From Propionivibrio sp. (GTDB lineage Bacteria > Pseudomonadota > Gammaproteobacteria > Burkholderiales > Rhodocyclaceae): a stretch of 64,000 nt of DNA. Within the stretch, counting starts at the first letter, position 1. Each line of letters begins with the position of its first letter. The translations under genes and the position numbers were made by a program. This document shows positions 29,002 to 36,312 of this stretch, in pieces. The stretch lies in assembly GCF_016790145.1 (NCBI RefSeq), contig NZ_JAEUOI010000105.1, forward strand, positions 1-64,000. The letters run 5' to 3'. The notes beneath the pieces were generated by a model. It worked only from the letters and a program-made list of their open reading frames with translations, had not been told where the DNA came from and did no database searches.

Positions 29002-29565
29002 TCAAACGCACTCTTCTGTTACTGCTGCCCACTCACGACAGATGCGAACAGTTTGTTCGGTGGCCAGCGGCTCGTTTGTCAGCCCGCAGCGTGCGCCGTT
29101 TTCCTCGGTCAGAAAGTGGGCGCACTGCCGGCAGAGGCCGAAGGCGCGCTGCCCGTTGACGCGTTGCATGGCCGCGAGAAGGTTGCGCAGTGTGCTTTCG
29201 AGTGCGGTCGCCTCAACATCTCGTTCGCAGAGTGCCTGCTCCACGCGCTCGACCCAGCTCTCGCTCAATACAGACTCGCCTGCGCGGGTCAGTTTCAAGT
29301 GCACACGCTTGCCGTGTCGGGCGTCCGGCTCCTTGGTCAGCAATCCCCTGCGCTCCAGCACGGCGAGCGTCTGCGACACCGTCCCGCGGGTGATGCCGAA
29401 ATACTCCGCAATGGCGATGGGCAGGTCGCTGTACCGATTGGCCCGCACAAGGTAGTGCAGCACCTGAATGTGGATGGGCTGCAGCCCGTGCCGCGTCGCA
29501 TCGTCACGAACGGACTGCTGAATCAGCGCCCCCAGGCGCTCGAGCAGGAGTGAAGTTTGGCTCAT
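29002..29565 (-). CDS. MarR-family regulator with C-terminal cysteine cluster
   Basis: A 187-residue transcription factor. The winged helix is clear: LPIAIAEYFGITRGTVSQTLAVLERRGLLTKEPDARHGKRVHLKLT. Beyond the usual MarR length comes an extra region with four cysteines spaced CxxC-x11-C-x15-C (CRQC, RCGL, RICREW), which could bind zinc or an iron-sulfur cluster. The ATG at 29565 is preferred over one 36 bases upstream, because the longer form would put coding sequence over the operator. The gene is divergent from the thioredoxin/P460/redoxin operon and is very likely its regulator, given the two TGCATCGA-type operators between them. Confidence 0.9.
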   Translation of the reverse strand: MSQTSLLLERLGALIQQSVRDDATRHGLQPIHIQVLHYLVRANRYSDLPIAIAEYFGITRGTVSQTLAVLERRGLLTKEPDARHGKRVHLKLTRAGESVLSESWVERVEQALCERDVEATALESTLRNLLAAMQRVNGQRAFGLCRQCAHFLTEENGARCGLTNEPLATEQTVRICREWAAVTEECV

Positions 29566-29573
29566 GCCCGTAA

Positions 29574-29590
29574 TGTATCGTCTCGATGCA
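29574..29590. promoter_or_regulatory. Second, imperfect operator copy at the regulator gene
   Basis: TGTATCGTCTCGATGCA keeps 14 of 17 positions of the inner core of the perfect palindrome at 29628-29650 and lies just upstream of the MarR gene start. A single regulator binding both sites would control itself and the divergent operon. Confidence 0.6.
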
Positions 29591-29594
29591 CCTC

Positions 29595-29624
29595 TTGACA
29601 AGGATCATATGGCGACACTAAACT
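29595..29624 (+). promoter_or_regulatory. Sigma-70 promoter of the thioredoxin/P460/redoxin operon
   Basis: TTGACA at 29595-29600 is a perfect -35 element; TAAACT at 29619-29624 serves as -10 with an 18-base spacer. The predicted transcription start falls inside the palindromic operator just downstream, so a bound repressor would block initiation. Confidence 0.7.
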
Positions 29625-29627
29625 ATA

Positions 29628-29650
29628 TTATGCATCGAGTCGATGCATAA
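29628..29650. promoter_or_regulatory. Perfect 23-base palindromic operator
   Basis: The arms TTATGCATCGA and TCGATGCATAA are exact reverse complements around one central G. The site lies four bases after the -10 element and 25 bases before the first start codon of the operon. MarR dimers bind palindromes of this kind and length, and the adjacent divergent gene encodes a MarR protein. Confidence 0.8.
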
Positions 29651-29675
29651 AAAACCATCAGCGAAGGAGTCCATC

Positions 29676-29915
29676 ATGAGTAAAGCCACAGCCTTGTTTT
29701 TCCACGCCGGCTGCCCGGTGTGCGTGTCCGCCGAGCAGCAATTTGTTCAGGCCCTTGATCCTGAGCGGTATTCCGTCGACGTCGTGCATCTGGGTCAGGA
29801 GAAAGCTCGCATCGCAGAGGCCGAGCGTTTCGGCGTGAAGTCGGTGCCCGCACTGGTTGTGGGCGGGTTGCCGTTCCATATCAACTTCGGCGCTGCGCTG
29901 GCCGATCTGAAGTAA
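29676..29915 (+). CDS. Small thioredoxin-fold protein (CPVC)
   Basis: A 79-residue cytoplasmic protein. The ATG at 29676 has GAAGGAG seven bases upstream; a frame start at 29643 lies inside the operator and is rejected. The redox motif is GCPVC near residues 12-16 and the cis-proline loop is SVPALVV, as in glutaredoxin-like or thioredoxin-like disulfide proteins. It is the first gene of a three-gene operon under MarR control, followed after ten bases by cytochrome P460. It may reduce a disulfide in a partner, possibly the redoxin encoded downstream. Confidence 0.85.
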   Translation: MSKATALFFHAGCPVCVSAEQQFVQALDPERYSVDVVHLGQEKARIAEAERFGVKSVPALVVGGLPFHINFGAALADLK

Positions 29916-29925
29916 GGAGGTCGCC

Positions 29926-30402
29926 ATGAACCGTTTACTCATTGCGCTGGCCATGGCCTCGTTCGTCCAGCCAATTTTTGCCGCCGATCCTGAAGTGCCT
30001 TTTCCGGCAGGCTATCGCGGCTGGCATCACGTCAAGAGCATGGTGATCGATCAAGGACATCCGCTGTTCGAAGCCTTCGGCGGCATCCATCATCTGTATG
30101 CCAACCCGAAAGCAATGGCCGGCTACAAGGCTGGAAAATTCCCGGACGGTTCAGTCATCGTGTTCGATCTCCTGGAGGCAAAGACAGCCGATAACGCCGT
30201 GACCGAGGGCGCACGCAAGGTCGTCGGCGTGATGCACAAGGATGCGAAGAAATATGCCGCGACCGGTGGCTGGGGCTTTGAAGGCTTTGGCGGCGGCGAC
30301 AAAACCAGTCGCGTGGTGCGCAACAACGCCGCCAGCGCCTGCTTTGCCTGCCATGCTCCGCAAAAAGACCACGACTATGTGTTCAGCCGGTTGCGCGACT
30401 AA
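29926..30402 (+). CDS. Cytochrome P460 family protein
   Basis: A 158-residue periplasmic heme protein. The signal peptide is LLIALAMASFVQPIFA. The region FPAGYRGWHHVKSMVIDQGHPLFEAFGGIHHLYANPKA and the single C-terminal heme site CFACH are typical of the cytochrome P460/c'-beta family, whose members oxidise hydroxylamine or bind and detoxify nitric oxide. AAGGAGG precedes the ATG. In P460 proteins a Lys is cross-linked to the heme; whether a Lys here plays that role cannot be decided by eye. Its position between two thiol proteins suggests a redox or nitrosative-stress response. Confidence 0.88.
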   Translation: MNRLLIALAMASFVQPIFAADPEVPFPAGYRGWHHVKSMVIDQGHPLFEAFGGIHHLYANPKAMAGYKAGKFPDGSVIVFDLLEAKTADNAVTEGARKVVGVMHKDAKKYAATGGWGFEGFGGGDKTSRVVRNNAASACFACHAPQKDHDYVFSRLRD

Positions 30403-30414
30403 GGAGGATCTGCA

Positions 30415-30903
30415 ATGAGTGAAATGCCGATGGCGCCGGACTGGCAGGTCAGCCAGTGGTTCAACACCCTGGCGCCATTGAGCCTGGCGCAGTTGCACGG
30501 GCGGGTGATTCTGCTGCACGCTTTCCAGATGCTGTGTCCGGGCTGCGTCAGTCATGCCATACCCCAGGCGGAACGGGTGCATCGGGAATACGCCGGCGAC
30601 GGAGTGGCCGTCATCGGCCTGCATACGGTCTTCGAGCACCACACGGCGATGATGCCGGTGGCACTCGAAGCCTTCTTGCACGAATACCGGGTGACCCACC
30701 CGGTGGGTGTGGATGTCGCGGTAGCGGGCGACCCGATTCCGGCGACCATGCGTCTTTACGGGATGCGGGGCACGCCCACGCTGATCCTCATCGACCGTGC
30801 CGGGAAGCAGCGCCTGCACGAATTCGGGCGTATGGATGATCTCAGATTGGGAATTCGGCTCGGCCAGTTGCTCGCCGAAGAGGCGAAGATGGTGGCGGAC
30901 TAA
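30415..30903 (+). CDS. Redoxin/TlpA-like thiol protein (CPGC)
   Basis: A 162-residue protein with a thioredoxin-like/AhpC-TSA fold and no signal peptide. The active site is LCPGC in LLHAFQMLCPGCVSHAIPQ, followed by GVAVIGLHTVFEHH and the cis-Pro loop MRGTPTLILID. AAGGAGG lies before its ATG and it starts 12 bases after the P460 stop, completing the operon. It is probably cytoplasmic, unlike typical TlpA proteins. The likely role is a thiol peroxidase or disulfide reductase in the MarR-controlled response; substrate unknown. Confidence 0.85.
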   Translation: MSEMPMAPDWQVSQWFNTLAPLSLAQLHGRVILLHAFQMLCPGCVSHAIPQAERVHREYAGDGVAVIGLHTVFEHHTAMMPVALEAFLHEYRVTHPVGVDVAVAGDPIPATMRLYGMRGTPTLILIDRAGKQRLHEFGRMDDLRLGIRLGQLLAEEAKMVAD

Positions 30904-30992
30904 GCCGCCGCGTCGAACTGCTGTGTCACGCCGGACGGCTGTGGAGGACTCGAGAAAAGGCTGGAGACATTCCGCTTTTTTATCGACAATTG

Positions 30993-31153
30993 AAACGCAG
31001 TTGAGCGTAATGCCAATATCGTAGGCCCTCATCCCCGGCCCTTCTCCCGCAGGGCGAAGGGTGCAAACCCCCTCTCCCTGCGGGAAAGGGCTGGGGTGAG
31101 GGCGAAACCCTAGCCAAACTTGGTGTTGTGGCGGTCGCGCTCAACTACGGTTT
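30993..31153. repeat. Foldback repeat element, copy 2
   Basis: The left end AAACGCAGTTGAGCG and right end CGCTCAACTACGGTTT form a terminal inverted repeat. The interior (CCCTCATCCCCGG, CCCTTCTCCCGCAGGG, then CCCTGCGGGAAAGGG, CTGGGGTGAGGG) is itself an almost complete palindrome. It is closely related to copy 1 at 21717-21871 in the same orientation. It sits 89 bases after the redoxin stop codon. The rest of the 30904-31439 gap holds no gene; a small inverted repeat CCCCA-TCGT-TGGGG occurs near 31195. Confidence 0.75.
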
Positions 31154-31439
31154 CCGAGTTGATTTGTTCCGTGTGTTGCCTGGCGTTGCAGATCCCCCAT
31201 CGTTGGGGTAAAGGTGAAATCACACTCGATTTCCAAGCGCGGTAGATGCTGTGCCCAAATAGCGGCCTATCGATTATTCCACTTGCCGGAATAGTAAGTT
31301 ACATGAAATGGGGATTCAGTGTGCTTCAGTTAAGGTTGATGATGAAGGCCTGTTGTCGCCTCGTTTCGTCACACGACAGAACGGGTTTCAGGCAACTCAA
31401 GCGCAACCACGTTGCTAACGACACTCCTGGAGAATTCAT

Positions 31440-32075
31440 ATGACTAGCAAACCAAGCAACCCGATCAAGCTCTATCGTCACCCGCTGTCCGGTCACTCGC
31501 ATCGCGTGCAACTGATGCTTTCCTTGTTGAATCTGCCCACTGAACTGGTAGAAGTGGACTTGATGAAGGGCGCCCACAAGCAGCCTGAGTTTCTGGCGAT
31601 GAATGCCTTCGGTCAGGTTCCGGTGCTTGATGACAACGGTACCATCCTGGCCGATTCGAACGGCATTCTGGTATATCTGGCGCGCCGCTATGGTGACGCG
31701 AGCTGGCTGCCAAAAGATGCCCTGGGCGAAGCCGCGGTGCAGCGCTGGCTATCCGTTGCCGCCGGGCAAATTGCATTTGGTCCGGCGGCAGCGCGATTGG
31801 TCACGGTATTCGGCGCCAAGCTGAACGCGGACGACCTGATTGCGCGATCGCATGCACTTCTGAAGGTGATGGAAGTCGAACTGTCGAAGCAAGCTTTCCT
31901 GGCCGGGAACCATATCACCATCGCCGACGTCGCGGCTTACACTTACATCGCTCACGCACCGGAAGGCAATGTGTCGTTAAGCGACTATCCGAAGGTGCGC
32001 GGCTGGCTGAGCGCGATTGAATCAGTGCCGGGTTTCGTTGGCATGAAAAAAACGGCAGCCGGAATGGCGGCCTGA
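31440..32075 (+). CDS. Glutathione S-transferase family protein
   Basis: A 211-residue cytoplasmic GST. The thioredoxin-like N-terminal domain contains [17 protein letters not shown] and [29 protein letters not shown], where VPVL and ADSNGI form the glutathione site (Ser in place of the more usual S/T-Q pair). The all-helical C-terminal domain ends with [13 protein letters not shown], the conserved N-capping motif. GGAGA lies seven bases upstream. It is followed after 23 bases by a reductase fusion and probably forms an operon with it. Confidence 0.92.
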   Translation: MTSKPSNPIKLYRHPLSGHSHRVQLMLSLLNLPTELVEVDLMKGAHKQPEFLAMNAFGQVPVLDDNGTILADSNGILVYLARRYGDASWLPKDALGEAAVQRWLSVAAGQIAFGPAAARLVTVFGAKLNADDLIARSHALLKVMEVELSKQAFLAGNHITIADVAAYTYIAHAPEGNVSLSDYPKVRGWLSAIESVPGFVGMKKTAAGMAA

Positions 32076-32098
32076 ATTTGAATCGACGGAGGCAGAGC

Positions 32099-34186
32099 AT
32101 GGGAATTGAAGCGACGGGACCCTGGCACAGGGGCGAGCGCGAAATGCAGGAACGCCTCGGTGTGGCCGGGCGCATGCAAAGCGTCGGCAGCCGGGTCATC
32201 CGCGACTATATGCCGGATGAGCATCGCGCCTTCTATGCTCAAGTACCCTTTCTCGTCCTCGCCGCCGTCGATGCGGCGGGCGATCCATGGGTCACTTTGC
32301 TTGAGGGCGAGCCACCCATTGCGCGCTCGCCCGATCCGAAACATCTTGAGATCGACGCGCTGCCGGCAATCGGCGACCCAGTACGCAATGGATTGCAGCT
32401 CGGCGATTCAATCGGCCTGCTGGGAATCGAGCTGCCGACGCGCCGACGCAATCGGGTTAATGGAAAAATCGTGCATCGCGGTGCGAACCAGCTCGGCCTG
32501 GCCGTTGAACACTCCTTCGGCAATTGTCCGCAATACATACAGACGCGACATGCATCGTCATCTGAAGAATCAATGGCAGCGGGCGCTGGCGCTGAACCCT
32601 TGTACGGGTCGGTAGAAATCCTGTCCGGACTCGATGATGAGGCTCGCGCTACTATTGTCGCGGCCGATACATTCTTTGTGGCGAGTTACGTTGATGTCAA
32701 CGGCAGCAAAGAGACTCGACAAGTCGATGCTTCGCATCGCGGCGGCAAGCAAGGCTTTGTTCGCGTCGACCAAAATGTCCTGACCATCCCTGATTTTGCC
32801 GGCAATCTGTTTTTCAATACACTGGGCAACCTGTATAGCAACCCTAGAGCAGGTCTGGTATTCGTCGACTTTGCCAGCGGCGACCTGCTGCAACTCACCG
32901 GGCGCACCGAGCTGGTGCTGGATGGCGACGAGGTAACCTGCTTCCAGGGCGCTGAACGCCTTTGGCGACTGCAGGTCACCCGGCTCGTGCGTCGTCGTGC
33001 CGTACTCAAACGGCGCTGGGCCCTGGACAATTTTTCACCCAATTCCTTGATGACGGGATCGTGGCAGGAGGCACTGGCGCGGCAAAAGGCAATGGCGCTA
33101 CGAAATGACTGGCGGCCCTTTCGCGTCATGCGCATCGTCGATGAGAGCACTACGATCAAGTCGATCTATCTCGAACCAGCCGACAGCGCGGGTCTGCCCG
33201 TGTTCAAAGCCGGGCAGCATTTGCCGATCCGGCTGGTTACCACAGCGGGCAGCGCGCCGGTCATTCGCACTTATACCTTGTCGCTTGCTCCATCAGACGG
33301 CGTCTACCGCATCAGCGTCAAACGCGAAGGTGTGGTGTCAACCTATATCCATGAGCAACTGAGCGTTGGAAGTGAGTTGGAAGCCCGCGCACCCCTGGGT
33401 GATTTTGTGGTCGATGCTGCAGAGCACCGGCCCCTGGTATTGCTTTCGGCTGGCGTCGGTATCACGCCACTGTTGGCGATGCTGCGTCATGTCGTGTACG
33501 AGGGCCTGCGCAACCGGCGAGTGCGCCCCAGCTATTTTGTGTACTCGGCGCGAACCAGGGCTGAGCGTGCGTTTGATCGCGAACTGCGTGAGCTGGTTGT
33601 TCGCGGCGGGGAGGCGATTCAGGTCATTCGATTGCTCAGTCAGCCGGAAGCCGATGCGCGTGAAGGTGTCGACTATGAAGTTCGTGGTCGAATCGACATG
33701 CAGTTGCTCAAGGCTCTTCTGCCATTCGATGACTATGATTTTTATCTGTGTGGCCCGGGCAAATTTATCCAGGACATCTATGATGGCCTGCGTGCGCTGC
33801 GCATTCCCGATGATCGAATCCACGCCGAACAGTTCGGTCCCGCGAGCTTGCGCCGCAGCGGCGCCAGCGAATCTGAAGCGAGCGCATACACGAACCTGCC
33901 GGCGGCCGATATTGATGTAACGATCGTCTTCTCAAAATCCGCCAGGGAAGCCACTTGGTCGCCAGACAGCGGGAGTCTTCTCGATCTTGCCGAGACGCAC
34001 GGCCTGTCACCCGAGTTCAGTTGCCGGGGCGGGTCTTGCGGTACCTGCAAGACCCGAATTCTCGCTGGTCATGTCAGCCATACTTCGCTGCCCGGAGTTC
34101 GTCTGGAGCCCGACGAAGTGCTGATCTGCTGTGCCGTGCCAGCCGCAACCGGCGACCACGCTGCATCCCTGGTGCTCGATTTATAG
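32099..34186 (+). CDS. Fusion of pyridoxamine-phosphate-oxidase-like flavin domain, FNR-type reductase and 2Fe-2S ferredoxin
   Basis: A 695-residue protein; the ATG at 32099 follows GGAGG by seven bases. Residues 1-310 are a PNPOx-like split-barrel flavin domain (VDQNVLTIPDFAGNLFFNTLGNL; GDLLQLTGRTELV). Residues 330-580 are a ferredoxin-NADP reductase module with FAD motif RTYTLSLAP, NAD(P) region LLSAGVGITPLLAMLRH and YLCGPGKFI. The C-terminal 90 residues are a plant-type [2Fe-2S] ferredoxin with CRGGSCGTC and a fourth Cys in ICC. The enzyme can pass electrons from NAD(P)H through FAD and Fe-S to its own FMN-type domain. The neighbouring GST gene suggests detoxification; the substrate is unknown. 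Confidence 0.9.
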   Translation: MGIEATGPWHRGEREMQERLGVAGRMQSVGSRVIRDYMPDEHRAFYAQVPFLVLAAVDAAGDPWVTLLEGEPPIARSPDPKHLEIDALPAIGDPVRNGLQLGDSIGLLGIELPTRRRNRVNGKIVHRGANQLGLAVEHSFGNCPQYIQTRHASSSEESMAAGAGAEPLYGSVEILSGLDDEARATIVAADTFFVASYVDVNGSKETRQVDASHRGGKQGFVRVDQNVLTIPDFAGNLFFNTLGNLYSNPRAGLVFVDFASGDLLQLTGRTELVLDGDEVTCFQGAERLWRLQVTRLVRRRAVLKRRWALDNFSPNSLMTGSWQEALARQKAMALRNDWRPFRVMRIVDESTTIKSIYLEPADSAGLPVFKAGQHLPIRLVTTAGSAPVIRTYTLSLAPSDGVYRISVKREGVVSTYIHEQLSVGSELEARAPLGDFVVDAAEHRPLVLLSAGVGITPLLAMLRHVVYEGLRNRRVRPSYFVYSARTRAERAFDRELRELVVRGGEAIQVIRLLSQPEADAREGVDYEVRGRIDMQLLKALLPFDDYDFYLCGPGKFIQDIYDGLRALRIPDDRIHAEQFGPASLRRSGASESEASAYTNLPAADIDVTIVFSKSAREATWSPDSGSLLDLAETHGLSPEFSCRGGSCGTCKTRILAGHVSHTSLPGVRLEPDEVLICCAVPAATGDHAASLVLDL

Positions 34187-34275
34187 CACAGAGTTACAGT
34201 ACGCGCTGCACGCCGAGCGCTGTCAGGAGACTGCGGCCCCGGCGGAAAAACAACTCAATCTGGTGGGGCTCCAAT

Positions 34276-35175
34276 TCAGTTGATTGCAGGGTTGGCGCGA
34301 AGGCGATCGATCGCCAGGTCAAGAAAGGTCCGAACGCGGTGTGCGGCATGGCGGCCTTCACGGTGAAGCACATGTACCGGCAGCATCGCTGGTTCATAAT
34401 CGCTGAGCACTATCTTTAGCTCGCCAGAGCGCACGCGGTCGGCAACCTGGTAGGACATCAGGCGGGTAAGACCCAAGCCGCCGAGCGCTGCCGCAATCGC
34501 CGAGTCATTGGTCGACGTCGTCAGGCGGGGTGCCAGCTTGATGCCGTAAGTGGTGCCCTTGTCGACGAACTTCCAATCGGATGACGGCGTCACTGCGCTG
34601 GCAACGACGATATCGTGTCCGACCAGATCTCCTGGCGATTTCGGAACTCCGCGTCGCTCAAGATACGCAGGCGCAGCACAGATCACCCGTCGTACCTGCC
34701 CAACCCGAATCGCCTGCATCGACGAATCGGGGAGGTCGCCAATGCGCACCGCGACGTCCATCCCCTCGTCCAACAGGTTGACCAGGCGGTCAAGGAACAA
34801 GCAACTGGCAGTGACCTCGGGGTAACGCTGTAGATATTCGGCGACGATGGGGGTAACGAACAGGGCGCCGAACAGCACCGGCGCAGTCAAAGCAAGGCGT
34901 CCACTCGGCGCGCCGTGCAGGCCTCTCACCGACTCGTCGGCTTCGCTCAGCTCGGCCAGAATCCGCCGGCAATCCTCGACATAGCGGGCACCCGGCTCAG
35001 TGACCAGGACAACCCGTGTTGTTCTGGTGAGCAAGCGGACAGCGAGCTCATTCTCCAGATCGTTGATTGCCCGCGTCACCACCGGCGGAGAAACCTTGAG
35101 CTTGCGCGCTGCACCGGCAAAACCATTGCAATCGACCACCGCTACTAAGATCCTGATCTGTTGGAGCTTGTCCAT
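34276..35175 (-). CDS. LysR-family transcriptional regulator
   Basis: A 299-residue regulator. The N-terminal winged helix-turn-helix (FAGAARKLKVSPPVVTRAINDLENELAVRLLTRTTRVVLVTEPG) and the periplasmic-binding-type effector domain (GRLALTAPVLFGALFVTPIVAEYLQRYPEV; DVAVRIGDLPDSSM) are complete and of the CrgA/DsdC-like short type common in proteobacteria. It converges on the GST/reductase operon rather than diverging from it, so control of those genes is possible but not shown by layout. Its own promoter lies in 35176-35570. Confidence 0.93.
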   Translation of the reverse strand: MDKLQQIRILVAVVDCNGFAGAARKLKVSPPVVTRAINDLENELAVRLLTRTTRVVLVTEPGARYVEDCRRILAELSEADESVRGLHGAPSGRLALTAPVLFGALFVTPIVAEYLQRYPEVTASCLFLDRLVNLLDEGMDVAVRIGDLPDSSMQAIRVGQVRRVICAAPAYLERRGVPKSPGDLVGHDIVVASAVTPSSDWKFVDKGTTYGIKLAPRLTTSTNDSAIAAALGGLGLTRLMSYQVADRVRSGELKIVLSDYEPAMLPVHVLHREGRHAAHRVRTFLDLAIDRLRANPAIN

Positions 35176-35285
35176 ACCGTTCCTTTTTGTAGCAATAGCT
35201 CATCCTGTTTTCTGCTGATTCTTTTCGCTGACTAATAACAATAGAGTATCGTCATTTGCTGACTGAATTGCGAGTTGATTGAACG

Positions 35286-35307
35286 GGTCGGTGGAAATTG
35301 ACCGACC
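35286..35307. promoter_or_regulatory. Inverted repeat upstream of the LysR gene
   Basis: GGTCGGT and ACCGACC form a perfect seven-base stem around an eight-base spacer, about 110 bases upstream of the LysR start. It could be a regulator-binding site or a hairpin. The remaining part of 35176-35576 shows no supported gene. Confidence 0.35.
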
Positions 35308-35576
35308 AGGACAGTGACAGCTCTTGTATTTCGAGGTTTTCCAAATGAGTTCGGGCACTGACCAGTGCAGAGCCTGGAATGGCAATCGGATCAATCGGCC
35401 AACCGGATTTCTTGACATGGATTTTGATTACGCCACTCGAATCTTGTTCTCCAGACGTTTTGCTGGAGAAAATGCTGAACGGTAACCACCAACACGCTCC
35501 CGACTTTCATGCCATATTTCGGCATCTGCCCGGCGCTATGGAAACTAATCTAGCAGTGCAAGCAGCACATCTGGCT

Positions 35577-35788
35577 GTTTCACTCATCGTGGTAAACTAA
35601 AATGCGGGCTCATTGCTGGAGAAATGCATTGCATCAGCCATTGGTCAGTCGGGTGAGATCGTTATCGTGGATAACGCTTCTACTGATTCAAATATTGAAA
35701 AGGTGGCTGCTGTTCGACCAGACATCCGAATCATCAAGATTGAGAAAAATCTCGGTTTCGCGATGGCATGCAATCTGGATGTAAAAGC
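35577..35788 (+). pseudogene. Glycosyltransferase family 2, N-terminal remnant
   Basis: The frame reads VSLIVVN, then a TAA at 35598-35600 where GT2 proteins have Tyr, then NAGSLLEKCIASAIG, EIVIVDNASTDSN and KNLGFAMACNLDV. This is the nucleotide-binding first third of a GT2 enzyme (VSVIVVNYN...VDNASTDGS...NLGFAAANN pattern). There is neither a start codon before VSLIVVN nor any DXD or acceptor domain after it; the frame runs straight into a PIN-domain fragment. Non-functional. Confidence 0.8.
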
Positions 35789-35821
35789 TGTTATAGGTGA
35801 ATTTTTTGTAGTGAGGAGCAA

Positions 35822-36182
35822 TCAACTGAAGGCACTAGTACAGGAAGCCGAGGCTGTTGCCGTGTGCCGTATTGCGTGGGCAGAGGCACACGCTGCGTTG
35901 TCCAGGCGGGCGCATGAAGTGCCAGATGATGTTTCTGTTATCGAGCAGGCCAAGTTGGCGCTGGCTGCTGATTGGTCGCACTTCGTGGTGCTGGAAATCG
36001 ACCAGCCGCTGGTTGAGCGAGCTGGAGACTATGCCGATATGTTTGCATTGCGCGGCTATGACAGCATCCAGCTCGCAGCCGCTTTTGAGGCCGCTCGCAT
36101 TTCGCAGTCTCCCATATTCTTTGCTTGCTTCGATACGCGTTTGAACAAGCCCGGCAAGCGTCTGGTAATGATGTATGCATAG
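35822..36182 (+). pseudogene. PIN-domain toxin (VapC-like), C-terminal remnant
   Basis: In frame with the GT2 remnant, residues from LKALVQEAEAVAVCRIAWAEAHAAL to RGYDSIQLAAAFEAARI, PIFFACFDTRLNKPGKRL match a PIN ribonuclease. The N-terminal strand with the first catalytic Asp (usually YLDTSALVK) is missing, replaced by GT2 sequence, and no antitoxin gene precedes it. The Asp of RGYDSIQLA and of FDTRLNK are retained. Taken with the GT2 remnant it gives an uninterrupted 189-codon chimeric frame from 35613, which a gene finder would call a gene. Confidence 0.75.
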
Positions 36183-36312
36183 CTCTGCCGATTTAAGATA
36201 TGCACTATTGCGATCATGGGCAGGATTTCAGCACGACATGCTTGTCGGCGATCCCTTTTTTTGGTCTGAAGCTCGGCCCACAATGCGCTAACTGAAAATC
36301 CTGGAGAGATGT

